NCBI GenBank assembly: GCA_016845175.1
Contig: JAERTD010000028.1
Span: 153,062-217,061 of the forward strand
Direction: 5' to 3'
DNA from: Bacteroidota bacterium
GTDB lineage: Bacteria; Bacteroidota; Bacteroidia; Bacteroidales; F082
DNA length: 64,000 nt
A program made the position numbers and the translations under genes. The notes beneath the pieces are model-generated. The model saw only the letters and a program-made list of their open reading frames with translations. It was not told the DNA's origin and ran no database searches. Position 1 is the first letter of the stretch; each line of letters starts with the position of its first letter. Below are positions 44,739-54,852 of the stretch, one piece after another.

Positions 44739-46130
44739 ATGAATTACGATATTATAGTACTTGGCAGTGGGCCAGGAGGTTATGTGGCTGCAATCAGAGC
44801 TTCTCAGCTGGGAAAAAAAGTAGCTGTTGTGGAAAAGGCAGAACTTGGTGGCATCTGTCTGAACTGGGGTTGTATCCCTACAAAATCACTTCTTAAAAGT
44901 GCCCAGGTTTTCAATTATGCTAAGCATGCAGCATCCTATGGTGTATCCATTGAAGGCAGTGTTAACGCTGATTTGGCTGAGATGGTTAAGCGAAGCAGAG
45001 GCGTGGCTGATGGTATGAGTAAGGGTGTTCAGTTCTTGCTGAAAAAGAATAAAATTGATGTGATTTCGGGTTTTGGCAAAGTGAAGGCCGGTAAGAAAGT
45101 CGAGGTTAAAGATGTTAAAGGAAAAACCACAGACTATGCGGCAGAGGCCATTATTATTGCCACAGGTGCCCGTTCACGCGAATTACCCAATCTCCCTCAG
45201 GATGGGAAGAAGATTATTGGTTATCGCGATGCTTTGGTGTTGAAAAAAATGCCAAAGAAAATGGTAGTGGTAGGATCTGGTGCTATTGGGTCTGAATTTG
45301 CCTATTTCTTTAACTCAGTGGGTGTTGAAGTGACCTTGGTCGAGTTCTTGCCCCATGTGGTGCCTTTGGAGGATGAAGAAGTATCCAAAACCCTGGCCAG
45401 GGAATTCAAAAAAGCCAAAATGAAAGTGATGCTGAGTTCATCGGTGGAGAAGGTGGATACCAGTGGAAGCGGATGTAAAGTTACAGTTAAAACTAAAAAA
45501 GGTGAGGAAGTCCTGGATGTAGATATGGTTTTGTCCGCTGTGGGTATCAGTACAAACGTAGAAGGCATCGGCCTGGAAGATGTTGGTATTGCAGTTGAAA
45601 ATGGTAAAATTAAGGTGGATGATTACTATAAAACCACCGTTGATGGTTATTACGCCATCGGTGATATCGTCCATGGACCTGCATTAGCTCACGTGGCTTC
45701 TCATGAAGGGATTACCTGTGTAGAGAAAATTGCGGGTATGGATGTGGAACCCATCGATTATGGAAATATACCGGCCTGTACCTATACCAATCCTGAAGTG
45801 GCTTCGGTGGGTATGACCGAGAAACAGGCCAAAGAAGCAGGCTATGAGGTGAAAGTGGGTAAATTCCCGTTTACTGCCTCCGGAAAAGCCAGTGCTGCCG
45901 GCAAGAAAGAAGGTTTTGTAAAGGTTGTTTTTGATGCCAAATACGGTGAATGGTTAGGTTGCCACATGATTGGCGACAATGTTACTGAGATGGTAGCGGA
46001 AGTGGTAGCCGCCAGAAAACTGGAAACCACGGGTCATGAGATTATCAAATCTGTGCACCCCCATCCCACCATGTCGGAAGCCATTATGGAAGCCGTGGCC
46101 CATGCCTATGATGAGGTGATTCACCTTTAA
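44739..46130 (+). CDS. lpdA: Dihydrolipoyl dehydrogenase (E3)
   Basis: This 463-residue flavoenzyme reoxidises dihydrolipoamide in 2-oxo acid dehydrogenase complexes or the glycine cleavage system. The FAD-binding GSGPGGY is at 9-15, the redox disulfide at Cys40/Cys45 in GGICLNWGCIPTKS, the NAD-binding GSGAIGSEFAYF near 177, and the C-terminal His-Glu active-site pair in HPHPTMSEA. No E1/E2 gene is adjacent, so which complex it serves is open. A strong terminator follows. Confidence 0.95.
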   Translation: MNYDIIVLGSGPGGYVAAIRASQLGKKVAVVEKAELGGICLNWGCIPTKSLLKSAQVFNYAKHAASYGVSIEGSVNADLAEMVKRSRGVADGMSKGVQFLLKKNKIDVISGFGKVKAGKKVEVKDVKGKTTDYAAEAIIIATGARSRELPNLPQDGKKIIGYRDALVLKKMPKKMVVVGSGAIGSEFAYFFNSVGVEVTLVEFLPHVVPLEDEEVSKTLAREFKKAKMKVMLSSSVEKVDTSGSGCKVTVKTKKGEEVLDVDMVLSAVGISTNVEGIGLEDVGIAVENGKIKVDDYYKTTVDGYYAIGDIVHGPALAHVASHEGITCVEKIAGMDVEPIDYGNIPACTYTNPEVASVGMTEKQAKEAGYEVKVGKFPFTASGKASAAGKKEGFVKVVFDAKYGEWLGCHMIGDNVTEMVAEVVAARKLETTGHEIIKSVHPHPTMSEAIMEAVAHAYDEVIHL

Positions 46131-46147
46131 AAACAGATATACAGTTT

Positions 46148-46185
46148 AACAAAATCCTATCCTTATTGGGGTGGGATTTTGTTTT
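46148..46185 (+). terminator. Rho-independent terminator of lpdA
   Basis: AACAAAATCC (46148-46157) pairs with GGATTTTGTT (46174-46183) over 10 bp. The stem ends in a T-run, 17 nt after the stop codon. Confidence 0.7.
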
Positions 46186-46208
46186 ATACAATAATTCATA
46201 TGCCTTAG

Positions 46209-47300
46209 ATGAAAAAAGATCCTTTATTTCAAAGCCTGGCCATGGGTGATTTGCGCTTAAAAAACCGAATAGTTATGGCACCACTAACCCGTAGCCGGGC
46301 AGATAATTCCGGGAAATGTGCCACTGAACTTATGGCTGAATATTACCGTCAAAGGGCCTCTGCAGGTTTGATTATTTCGGAAGGCTCACAGGTCTCCAAA
46401 CAAGCGGTGGGTTACCAACATACACCTGGTTGTTATTCCAAAGAACAAACGGAAGCCTGGAAGCAGGTAACCCAGGCAGTGCATGAGGAAGGTGGTTTGA
46501 TTTTCATTCAACTATGGCATGTGGGCCGGATGTCGCACCCAGACCATTTGGATGGCGCTTTACCTGTGGCACCATCGGCCATCAACCCCAATATTGATGT
46601 GAATACTCCCAGCGGCAGAAAACCTTCGGTTACACCCAGAGAACTTAGTGTTGGCGAGATTAAGGACATTGTCATTGACTTTGCTCAGGCTGCTGCCAAT
46701 GCCTTGGAGGCTGGTTTTGATGGGGTGGAAATTCATTCATCCAATGGCTATTTATTTCATCAGTTTTTTGCTTCATGTTCAAATACCAGGACTGATGCCT
46801 ATGGGGGCTCCATGGAAAACCGCACTCGCTTCCTTTTCGAAGTGTTGGATGAGATGAAAAAACGCATTCCGGAAAACCGTATTGGCTTACGATTGAACCC
46901 GTCCGCCCACGATTATCATGGGATGCATATTGCTGAGGATACCTTACCAACCTTCGACTATTTGGTAAAAAAGCTCAATGCTTACGACCTGGCTTACCTT
47001 CACCTGTCAGAACCATTTACTGATGTTAGCGATGTTCCCTATGCAGAGACTCAAATTTGCAGGCGCTTTTGTCCCTTATATCAAGGCAATCTGATGATCA
47101 ATAAAGGCTTTGGGTTTGATTCGGGTAATGCCATAATTGATTCCGGAGAAGCCGATATGGTGGCCTATGGGGCTCCATTTATTGGTAATCCTGATTTGGT
47201 CAGACGTTTCCAGGAAGGACTGCCATTGGCAGAAGCTGACCGCTCCACTTATTATACCACCGGACCTAAGGGCTATACCGACTACCCGGTATTTAAGTAA
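46209..47300 (+). CDS. Old Yellow Enzyme family alkene reductase
   Basis: This 363-residue FMN-dependent TIM-barrel enzyme reduces activated alkenes. Typical features: LKNRIVMAPLTRSRA (18-32), IQLWHVGRMSHP (near 98), FDGVEIHSSNGYLFHQF with the substrate-binding His/Asn pair (near 175), NRTRFLFEVLDEM, and the end-of-barrel GAPFIGNPDL. It resembles N-ethylmaleimide reductase (NemA) and xenobiotic reductases. It stands alone. Its natural substrate is unknown. Confidence 0.9.
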   Translation: MKKDPLFQSLAMGDLRLKNRIVMAPLTRSRADNSGKCATELMAEYYRQRASAGLIISEGSQVSKQAVGYQHTPGCYSKEQTEAWKQVTQAVHEEGGLIFIQLWHVGRMSHPDHLDGALPVAPSAINPNIDVNTPSGRKPSVTPRELSVGEIKDIVIDFAQAAANALEAGFDGVEIHSSNGYLFHQFFASCSNTRTDAYGGSMENRTRFLFEVLDEMKKRIPENRIGLRLNPSAHDYHGMHIAEDTLPTFDYLVKKLNAYDLAYLHLSEPFTDVSDVPYAETQICRRFCPLYQGNLMINKGFGFDSGNAIIDSGEADMVAYGAPFIGNPDLVRRFQEGLPLAEADRSTYYTTGPKGYTDYPVFK

Positions 47301-47450
47301 AAAGCTAAGCCGCCTCTTTGTTGTGGAGGATGATTTTCCAGGTGTTGATTCCTATTCATATTGGAAGGTGTTATGCACTTTATGGTTTTGTATGCTGTTG
47401 ATATTTAAGTATATTAGCAGCCTATTTAGAATATGTCCAAATAAATTATC

Positions 47451-48428
47451 ATGAAAAAGAAAGTCATTCGATTGTTCATTCTATTGGTTTTTGCCTTGGT
47501 TTTTGGCATCGGCGGATTGATAAGCTACGTTGTCATTATGCTTCCTGATGTGGGTGATCCCCAGAACATCAGCATTGAGTTGACAGAAGATCGTTTAAAA
47601 AGAGGTAAATACCTGGCCCACAGTGTAGCTGTTTGTATGGATTGTCATTCTACCCGTGACTGGAACCGCTTTTCAGGTCCACCGGTGGAAGGGACCATTG
47701 GACAGGGTGGTGAAGTTTTCGATCAGACCATTGGTTTTCCGGGAGCTTATTATGCTAAGAATATTACACCTTCGGGTATTGGAGACTGGTCGGATGGAGA
47801 GCTCTTACGGGCCATAGCTTCGGGGGTTGACAGGGATGGCAAAGCATTATTCCCCATCATGCCTCATCCCAATTATGGTAAGATGGACCGGGAGGATCTT
47901 TTTTCCATTATAGCCTACTTGCGTTCCTTAAAGTCCATCGACAATGAGGTGCCTGAATCCGTTTCCGATTTTCCCATGAGTATTATCATTAATACCATTC
48001 CAAGGAAGGCTGAGATAAGCTATATGCCCAATCCGAAAAACAAAGAAGCTTACGGATCCTATCTGTTTACAGCCGCTTCATGTGCAGATTGTCACACCAA
48101 AACCGAGAAGGGGCAACCCATTCCTGGTATGGAACTTGCCGGTGGATTTGAATTTCCTCTATATACGGGAGGTGTGGTTCGATCCTCCAATATTACACCA
48201 GACATGGAAACTGGCATCGGGAAATGGACGGAAGATCAGTTTGTTCAAAAGTTTAAGTATTATACAGACAGTACCTATTCGCCTCCCCGTGTTCAGAGAG
48301 GTGAGTTTAATACGGTAATGCCCTGGGTTATGTATGCCAGCATGAAAGAAGATGACTTAAAGGCTATTTATGCTTTTTTAATGACACAAAAACCGGTGAG
48401 CAATAAGGTGGAACACTTTACTCCCTAA
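47451..48428 (+). CDS. Membrane-anchored di-heme cytochrome c
   Basis: The 325-residue protein has one N-terminal membrane helix (about 7-30) and two haem c sites, CMDCH (62-66) and CADCH (near 211-215), each in a separate cytochrome c domain with internal similarity (NITPSGIGDWSDGELLRAI versus NITPDMETGIGKWTEDQFV). This layout is like the cytochrome subunit of membrane alcohol/sugar dehydrogenases and other periplasmic electron carriers. No dehydrogenase gene is adjacent, so its redox partner is unknown. Confidence 0.87.
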   Translation: MKKKVIRLFILLVFALVFGIGGLISYVVIMLPDVGDPQNISIELTEDRLKRGKYLAHSVAVCMDCHSTRDWNRFSGPPVEGTIGQGGEVFDQTIGFPGAYYAKNITPSGIGDWSDGELLRAIASGVDRDGKALFPIMPHPNYGKMDREDLFSIIAYLRSLKSIDNEVPESVSDFPMSIIINTIPRKAEISYMPNPKNKEAYGSYLFTAASCADCHTKTEKGQPIPGMELAGGFEFPLYTGGVVRSSNITPDMETGIGKWTEDQFVQKFKYYTDSTYSPPRVQRGEFNTVMPWVMYASMKEDDLKAIYAFLMTQKPVSNKVEHFTP

Positions 48429-48592
48429 TGGAATCTCCATTATAGGTTACAATGATCGGTTATCAACAGCCCTGCAGATTCAGTGGGCGTTAAAAAACTG
48501 TTAATAGACAACTTATATATTGTAAATCTGTCTTAAATGTAGAGGTTTGGACTTCCAACAGATCGTAACCTATTCAAATACCATAAATTTCT

Positions 48593-50170
48593 ATGAAAAA
48601 ATTACTCTTAAGCCAACTTTATCTTTTATTATTTCTACCAGCCCTTGCCCAACTAAATATGACCGAACTTGGGTTTTTGAATTATAGCGACCCCCTCAGT
48701 GACGTTTGGGGTTATGTCGACGCAGAAGGTAATGAATATGCACTGGTTGGTGCATACACCGGTTTTTCAGTCGTAGATGTTACTGACCCTGCAAACCCTG
48801 CCGAAGTGTTTTTTGGATCAGGGATTCCATCCATATGGCGGGATATTAAAACCTGGGGCGATTATGCTTATGTATCTACAGAAGGTGGAGGAGGACTATA
48901 TATTGTTGACCTGAGTCCATTACCTGGGAGTATCACCACCACCACCACATTTACAGGAGATGCCTATCCCTTTACCACTGTGCATAACCTGTATATTGAT
49001 GAAACTGGGAAGCTCTATATTTTTGGAGCCAATAGCGGTTCAGGTGGCGCCATCATATGTGATTTGACGGTTGATCCCATGAACCCTGTAGAACTGGGAA
49101 GGTTTGATGATTATTATTTACATGATGGCATGGCCAGGGGTGATACCCTTTGGGGTGGAGCCGTTTATGCAGGCTTTTTTGCTGCCATTGATGTCTCTGA
49201 CCCTGCCAATCCTGTAGCTATGGCGACCAAAACAACACCCTCTGCCTTTACGCACAACGCCTGGATTTCAGACAATGGGCAGCACCTGTTCACCACCGAC
49301 GAAAAGGATGATGCATTCATTGCAGCCTATGATGTGTCAGATTTTGGAAATATTCAGGAAACAGATCGCATTCAGTCCAGCCCTGGAAACAATGTGATTC
49401 CTCATAATGTTCATGTGTTGAATGATTATCTGGTGACCTCCTATTATAGTGATGGTGTGACCATACATGATGCTGAACGTCCTCATAATCTCATCGAAGT
49501 GGGAAATTATGATACCTCTCCAAATTTTCCTGGTCCTGGTTTCCACGGCTGTTGGGGAGCATATCCTTTTCTTCCATCGGGAAACGTATTGGCATCGGAT
49601 ATTGAGGAAGGTTTATATATTCTGGAACCAAGCTATACCCGGGCCTGTTACCTGGAAGGAGTGGTTACAGATAGCGCCAGTGGTTTACCCATCAATGATG
49701 CTGTAATTGCCATTGTGAATACAGCATATAATGATGTTACTGATATTTCAGGGGAATTTGCCTTTGGCACACCAGAAGCTGGTAGCTATAATGTTATTGT
49801 TTCCCATGAGGCCTACAATACAACAGTCATTGAAAATGTGATGCTGGAAAACGGCATATTGACTGATTTGGAGGTGAGTCTGTCGGGATGGTTTACCTCA
49901 GTTGATGAATACGGGTCAGCCGGACAAATGAAAATAGGCCCCAATCCCTTCCATACAAGTACACAAGTGCATTTTGAATTTGAACAATGGGATGATCAGG
50001 AAGTAATAGTCCAGCTAAGCACCATAAATGGTCAGGTGTTATCTGAAATAAAAATCACTGCTGCTAGTGGTCAGCTAAGCCTCGGTGAAGATTTAAAGCC
50101 AGGCCTTTATATAGTGAGGGTTTTCAGTGGTACCAAAAGCCTTAAACCCATGCTTATTAGTAAACTCTAG
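48593..50170 (+). CDS. Choice-of-anchor B family T9SS cargo protein
   Basis: This 525-residue protein has a signal peptide (cleavage near ALAQ) and a beta-propeller of LVIP-like repeats (about 20-350; VVDVTDPANPAEVFF, DVSDPANPVAMATK), typical of the choice-of-anchor B family. A carboxypeptidase-like regulatory domain (about 360-430; LEGVVTDSASGLPINDAVI) and a C-terminal type A T9SS sorting domain (about 443-525; IGPNPFHTSTQVHF, LKPGLYIVRV) follow. It is predicted to be exported across the outer membrane and attached to the surface. No enzyme motif is visible. Confidence 0.87.
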   Translation: MKKLLLSQLYLLLFLPALAQLNMTELGFLNYSDPLSDVWGYVDAEGNEYALVGAYTGFSVVDVTDPANPAEVFFGSGIPSIWRDIKTWGDYAYVSTEGGGGLYIVDLSPLPGSITTTTTFTGDAYPFTTVHNLYIDETGKLYIFGANSGSGGAIICDLTVDPMNPVELGRFDDYYLHDGMARGDTLWGGAVYAGFFAAIDVSDPANPVAMATKTTPSAFTHNAWISDNGQHLFTTDEKDDAFIAAYDVSDFGNIQETDRIQSSPGNNVIPHNVHVLNDYLVTSYYSDGVTIHDAERPHNLIEVGNYDTSPNFPGPGFHGCWGAYPFLPSGNVLASDIEEGLYILEPSYTRACYLEGVVTDSASGLPINDAVIAIVNTAYNDVTDISGEFAFGTPEAGSYNVIVSHEAYNTTVIENVMLENGILTDLEVSLSGWFTSVDEYGSAGQMKIGPNPFHTSTQVHFEFEQWDDQEVIVQLSTINGQVLSEIKITAASGQLSLGEDLKPGLYIVRVFSGTKSLKPMLISKL

Positions 50171-50239
50171 GTCATATCATTTGCTTGTAATAAATGGGCT
50201 AGATTAATTTTATAGCATACATTTTCCATAAATTATTTT

Positions 50240-50785
50240 GTGATGGATAAGTATTTACAAACAATGATCAACAATATGCCTGAGAAAACAGGCAAGTCTC
50301 TGGAACAATGGAAGGCTGTATTAAAAACCAAAGCTTTTACAAAGCATTCGGAGGCTTTACAGTTTTTGAAAAATGAACATCAGTTAACCCATGGTTTTGC
50401 GAATACTATCGTTGTCTTATCAAAAGATGAACATAAGACACCTGATGAGCTAACGGAAAACCAATACAAGGGTAAGGAAAGCTTATTCCCTCTGTATCAA
50501 AAGCTAAGTAAAGCTGTCGAAGCCTTTGGTGACGATGTTATAATCACTCCAAAAAAGACTGAAGTCAGTTTGGACCGAAAGAGGAAATTTGCTGTCATTC
50601 GTCCCTCCACCAAAACAAGAATAGATTTGGGATTGAAACTGAAAGGACATCCTACAACCGATAGGCTGGAAAATTCAGGACCCTTTGGAAGCATGTGCAC
50701 GCACAGAGTAAAGCTAAGCGATTTGAATCAGATTGATAATGAATTGCTAAGCTGGCTTGAAGAGGCCTATGAACAAGCTAAATAA
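50240..50785 (+). CDS. DUF4287/DUF5655 domain protein
   Basis: The 181-residue soluble protein has an N-terminal DUF4287 (about 1-65; MPEKTGKSLEQWKAVL and HQLTHGFANTIV) and a C-terminal DUF5655 (about 85-180; YQKLSKAVEAFGDDV, RKRKFAVIRPSTKTRIDLGL). Both are common, uncharacterised bacterial domains, often found together. There is no signal peptide. It ends 18 nt before the convergent FG-GAP gene. Confidence 0.85.
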   Translation: MMDKYLQTMINNMPEKTGKSLEQWKAVLKTKAFTKHSEALQFLKNEHQLTHGFANTIVVLSKDEHKTPDELTENQYKGKESLFPLYQKLSKAVEAFGDDVIITPKKTEVSLDRKRKFAVIRPSTKTRIDLGLKLKGHPTTDRLENSGPFGSMCTHRVKLSDLNQIDNELLSWLEEAYEQAK

Positions 50786-50803
50786 CCCAGGAATATGTTG
50801 GGT

Positions 50804-53017
50804 CTAGTTAATCACAATCTTTCGCTGTATCTGACTGCTATGGCCTTTGAGTTGTAGAAAATAGACACCAGGCTTCAGTATACGCACATCAATGTTTGCT
50901 TTGTTCCCGATGGCTTTCTCCTGCACTACAACCTGACCCATTGTGTTCAGTATAGAAATGGCTTCAAAGTTTTCCTTCTCTTTACTCCCAATAGAAACTG
51001 TCACCTCATCGCTGGAGGGATTTGGGAATATCTGAATTTGACTTTCTCCCAGGCTCATAGTTGGTATGTCAATCCATTGTGGTTGCCCTTTTTTCAGCAA
51101 ACTGATACCTCCGGCATAAGATCCAAAAACCATTTCCTGATTTCCGTCATGGTTTAGGTCTGCTAATGAGATGGTAGTTCTTAAACTCTGCAAAGACAAG
51201 GAGTCCATCTTATTGAAGATTCCGTTGATATTGTCTTCGATATGGTTAAACAAATACAAAAGACCTGTTTCAGTGCCTGTATACAACTGATAATTGCCCA
51301 AAGAATCCTCAGTTAAGAAGGGTGTACTGTGCCCTCCGCAACATTCTGTCATTACATCGATGCCGCCGAAGAAATCATTGGTCGGGGAGGGGTTGAAAAA
51401 TGCCTCCGTGTGACTGCCTGTATTTTCAAAATAATTAATGGTTCCTCCTTTTTCGCCCACAAGTAAATCAAGGGTGCCGTCACGGTTTACGTCAACTAAT
51501 TGTGGTGTGGAAAACTCTCCCACATCAATATCCATGTAGAGGGGTTGGGCTAAGGCGAATGTTGCAGCATTGCCAGGGCCAGCAGTATTTACAAAATAAT
51601 GAAGGTTTCCTTCATTGTCACCAGTAATCAAATCCTGATCACCATCAGCATCCAAATCTCCAAGGGCAGGGTAAATACCATCAAAATGAAATGCGGATAA
51701 GTTTGAATAGTCTCTGTTGATGAGTTGGAATTCAGGAGTCTCCTCTGTTCCGGTATTTAATAACAAAGCAAGTCTGCTCTCATAATTGCTGCTATTGATG
51801 AAATAACCATAATTCCCTACCACCAGATCCTGTAAACCATCAGCATTGGCATCAAAGAAGACAGGAGCTGCTCCTTCTCCAAAATCAAGCATCTCATCCT
51901 GCAAAAAGTTGGTTTGAATGAGCTCAAACCGGGGCCTGGCATCCTCACTGATATTCTGGTAATACCAGATGTTTTCAAAATTCTCTGAATCATTTGGGTT
52001 ATTTGGGCTTATCAATAAATCCTTCATTGAATCGTTGTTAACGTCCAGATGGTAAGCTGCTGGGAATATACTTAGATTAACCCCAACAGTTTGGGATGGG
52101 TAGGCTGTGTCAACCGATAGCATACTGGCTGTTTCCAGACTGCCTTCATTAAATAAGGCGGTGGTATTGTTGTAGGAAATGTCACCCAAAAGCAAGTCTT
52201 TTAAACCATTGTCGTTCAGATCCAGGGCAAGCAATGCTGAACCTGCATGCCGACCTTCTCTGGTTCCAGTGACTGAAATATCCTGGCAACTATCATATAG
52301 TGTTATGCTATTGTCCTGAGAGCTTTCCGAAAAATAACCCCAGCAGGAACTGGCTTCCTCAAATAGTAAGCTGTCGCAGTGACCGTAATGCTCCAAGGAC
52401 AAATTCTTGTGGTATTTAACGTATTTACCCAGAACACCAAAGGATAGAATATCGATATCTCCATCATTATCTACATCAGTGATGGCGGGTATATCCGGAG
52501 GACTTACATACAAAGGAGCCATCCCGTCTGATGTTTGGGAAAGGAGTATGGGGTCAGACAGTTGGAAACTCAGCACTTGGTTTTCAGTGGTATTCCTATA
52601 CACTGCTATTCCCGCAGGAACGCTGGTGAAAATATCCTCTTTTCCATCGCAATTATAATCAGCCAACAAGCACCAGTTGTGCATTTCAGGAAACAAATGC
52701 TCATACTGAGGAGCATGGGTATAGGCCACTTCACCAGAAGTGCCTTCATTGATAAATATTTTGATGCGACCATTGTAATCACGTTCAAAAACAAATAAAT
52801 CTTTTTGGCCATCACCATCAATATCAATCACCGAAAACTGTGGGTTTTTTAAGCCACCGGTCCAGGGGTTTTGAAGCTCATAATCATCCGTGATGACTTT
52901 GATGCTGTCATACCTGATCCATGGAAGTTGGGCTTCTGCTACCTGAGTATGCAGCAACAGGCAAAGCATAAAAGAGAGCCCAAAACCAAGCTTTTTATGA
53001 ACACCTTTGTTATTCAT
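50804..53017 (-). CDS. FG-GAP/VCBS repeat protein with T9SS sorting domain
   Basis: This protein of about 737 residues has a signal peptide (cleavage near AEAQ) and six to eight FG-GAP/VCBS-type beta-propeller units with calcium-binding loops (DIDGDGQKDLFVFE, DVDNDGDIDILSFG, DLNDNGLKDLLLGD, DVNRDGTLDLLVGE, DLNHDGNQEMVFGS). A type A T9SS sorting domain ends it (IQIFPNPSSDEVTV, LKPGVYFLQL). The frame is open from 53035; the ATG at 53017 starts the signal peptide. Its first 8 nt overlap the stop of the MauG-like gene, so it is the last gene of a coupled three-gene operon with MbnP-like and di-heme enzyme genes. It may be a surface-exposed partner of them. Confidence 0.88.
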   Translation of the reverse strand: MNNKGVHKKLGFGLSFMLCLLLHTQVAEAQLPWIRYDSIKVITDDYELQNPWTGGLKNPQFSVIDIDGDGQKDLFVFERDYNGRIKIFINEGTSGEVAYTHAPQYEHLFPEMHNWCLLADYNCDGKEDIFTSVPAGIAVYRNTTENQVLSFQLSDPILLSQTSDGMAPLYVSPPDIPAITDVDNDGDIDILSFGVLGKYVKYHKNLSLEHYGHCDSLLFEEASSCWGYFSESSQDNSITLYDSCQDISVTGTREGRHAGSALLALDLNDNGLKDLLLGDISYNNTTALFNEGSLETASMLSVDTAYPSQTVGVNLSIFPAAYHLDVNNDSMKDLLISPNNPNDSENFENIWYYQNISEDARPRFELIQTNFLQDEMLDFGEGAAPVFFDANADGLQDLVVGNYGYFINSSNYESRLALLLNTGTEETPEFQLINRDYSNLSAFHFDGIYPALGDLDADGDQDLITGDNEGNLHYFVNTAGPGNAATFALAQPLYMDIDVGEFSTPQLVDVNRDGTLDLLVGEKGGTINYFENTGSHTEAFFNPSPTNDFFGGIDVMTECCGGHSTPFLTEDSLGNYQLYTGTETGLLYLFNHIEDNINGIFNKMDSLSLQSLRTTISLADLNHDGNQEMVFGSYAGGISLLKKGQPQWIDIPTMSLGESQIQIFPNPSSDEVTVSIGSKEKENFEAISILNTMGQVVVQEKAIGNKANIDVRILKPGVYFLQLKGHSSQIQRKIVIN

Positions 53018-54077
53018 TGGTAAAAGGATTGCCATGAGATAAGTTGTTAATAAAGCTGCTGTCGTTGAGTGTTTTCAGGAAGGCGATCAGGTTGGATTTC
53101 TCCTGTGGGTTTAATTGCACTCCACCCTGGTGTACCTGTTTCATCAGTGGATCAATGGTAGGGGACCATCGGACACCTTCACTATAGAAATCAACAACCT
53201 CTTCCAGGGTGGCAAAACGTCCATCATGCATATAGGGTGCAGTGTAGCTCAGGTTGCGTAACCCCGGTGTTTTAAATTTTCCGTGGTCATTGGGATCTTG
53301 GGTGATGATTTCCCTGCCCGGGTCTTTGAAGATGGAATCCAATCCATTATTCCGGAATAGATTATCGGTGAATAAGATGGTGCTATGGCAATGGAAACAA
53401 TCTCCCTTTTCAGTGAAAAATATCTCAAAACCTTGTGCTTCGGCCTGAGATAAGCTAGCTTCCCCTCTCAAATACTTATCCCATTTTGATTCGGCTGATA
53501 TCAGCGTGCGTTCGAATTGTGCAATGGCCATAGCGACCTGATTTGAATCAATGCTTTCCTGTCCAAAAGCATAAAAGAATAGATCAGGATAGAGTGGGTG
53601 TGCTTTGAGTTTGTCCATGGCTTCAGACCAACTCAGATGCATTTCTATGGGGTTGGGCACCGGTTCTAATGCCTGAGTCTCAACAGAGAGCGCTCTACCA
53701 TCCCAAAAAAGTTCATCCATCCATCCGATATTTATAACGGCCTGAGCATTCCTGATGCCTTTTAAACCATCAATTCCTTCGCTAAAACGTTTCTCATTAT
53801 CGGAAAACGAATAAGCCTGGTTATGGCAACTGGCACAGGATTGACTATCATCGCCAGAGAGAATGGGATCGTAAAACAACATACGGCCCAAAGCAACCCC
53901 TTCTTCTGTCATTGGGTTATCATCCGGAATCATCATATCAGGAAATCCTTCCGGGATGATCAGTTCGTAGGGTGTGGGATCGAAAACCATGCCGGGTGGC
54001 TGAACTGTGTCCTCTTCCTTGCAGTGTGCTAATAATAGCAGCAGAGAAAGAATAGCTATATACCGTATCCTGATCAT
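53010..54077 (-). CDS. MauG-family di-heme enzyme (cytochrome c peroxidase/MbnH-like)
   Basis: The 355-residue lipoprotein (lipobox LAHC, Cys near 19) carries two haem c sites, CASCH (near 82-86) and CFHCH (near 227-231). It has the family segments NIGWMDELFWDGRA, TPGLRNLSYTAPYMHDGR and YSEGVRWSP. Members include bacterial cytochrome c peroxidase and MbnH, which oxidises a Trp of MbnP to kynurenine to build a copper site. The MbnP-like gene lies 8 nt upstream in the same operon, so an MbnH role is more likely than simple peroxidase activity; that is inference. Confidence 0.88.
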   Translation of the reverse strand: MIRIRYIAILSLLLLLAHCKEEDTVQPPGMVFDPTPYELIIPEGFPDMMIPDDNPMTEEGVALGRMLFYDPILSGDDSQSCASCHNQAYSFSDNEKRFSEGIDGLKGIRNAQAVINIGWMDELFWDGRALSVETQALEPVPNPIEMHLSWSEAMDKLKAHPLYPDLFFYAFGQESIDSNQVAMAIAQFERTLISAESKWDKYLRGEASLSQAEAQGFEIFFTEKGDCFHCHSTILFTDNLFRNNGLDSIFKDPGREIITQDPNDHGKFKTPGLRNLSYTAPYMHDGRFATLEEVVDFYSEGVRWSPTIDPLMKQVHQGGVQLNPQEKSNLIAFLKTLNDSSFINNLSHGNPFTNE

Positions 54078-54085
54078 GTGGTTGA

Positions 54086-54820
54086 TTATTTTACACTGGT
54101 GCTAAATACTGTTGCGCCATTCTCCTGCAGACGTTGCTGCATGTTTTCATTACCCATAATACCGCTCATGGCATTCAAATCCAGAATGTTTGGCTCTTCC
54201 CACCACTGGTTGATGTCCATATTAAATACCAGGGTAAGTGGATTCCCATCCGTAGCTTGGGCCTGAAGGTTCAAATCAACCCTAATGGTGTGTGATGTTT
54301 CCATCAGACGACCCGTATGAGCCTGAAAGTTCTTAATGGTATTCAAAGAATCATGTTTGCCTTCCAGTTTCATATAATGATAGCCTCCTCCCATGGGTAA
54401 GGGCCACTCCATCAAGCTTTCCGGAGGATTAACATAGGCACCATTGGTGTTTTTCTCTTCACTTAAACCAAAGACAAAGGACAGCTTGGTATAGGAGCCT
54501 GTTGGAATTTCATCAAGTGCCTTGAAGGACAGTCCTTCCTCATTTCTGGCATCCAGGTAATAAGCATGGTCGAGATTGATCATATGGCCATCCGAATGGG
54601 TGAGTTCGATTTCGGATACGAAATACTGTAGGGTGGCCACACTATATTCATTTCCAAAGGTATTGGTATACTGGATGGTGTCAAAAATCAGGGCTTGTGA
54701 ACCCATGCTGTGGGTGAATTCAAAATAGAGGCTGGTAGTTTCTTCTTCTGACTCTTTTGTACATGAAATGCTTAGGCTTAGCAGGGCGACCAGGGTGATG
54801 GTAAGGGGGAAATGTTTCAC
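54086..54820 (-). CDS. MbnP-like (metal-binding) lipoprotein
   Basis: This 244-residue lipoprotein (lipobox SISC) matches the MbnP family (PF20243-type): IQYTNTFGNEYSVATLQYFVSE, NEEGLSFKALDEIPTGSYTKLSFVFG, and MEWPLPMGGGYHYMKLEGK, a region with a conserved Trp. In characterised MbnP one Trp becomes kynurenine and helps bind copper. The longest frame starts at ATG 54847, but this leaves no room after a -7 element at 54853-54860 and places nine extra residues before the signal. GTG 54820 gives MKHFPLTITLVALL and is preferred. It is the first gene of an MbnP, di-heme enzyme, FG-GAP operon. Confidence 0.83.
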   Translation of the reverse strand: MKHFPLTITLVALLSLSISCTKESEEETTSLYFEFTHSMGSQALIFDTIQYTNTFGNEYSVATLQYFVSEIELTHSDGHMINLDHAYYLDARNEEGLSFKALDEIPTGSYTKLSFVFGLSEEKNTNGAYVNPPESLMEWPLPMGGGYHYMKLEGKHDSLNTIKNFQAHTGRLMETSHTIRVDLNLQAQATDGNPLTLVFNMDINQWWEEPNILDLNAMSGIMGNENMQQRLQENGATVFSTSVK

Positions 54821-54852
54821 GATCTTATTTTGAATGAATATAAACAAGAACG

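Noticed and set aside
53010..54077. Plain cytochrome c peroxidase for peroxide detoxification
   Set aside because: Possible from motifs alone, but tight coupling to an MbnP-like gene makes an MbnH-like maturation role more likely. The peroxidase reading is kept only as an alternative.
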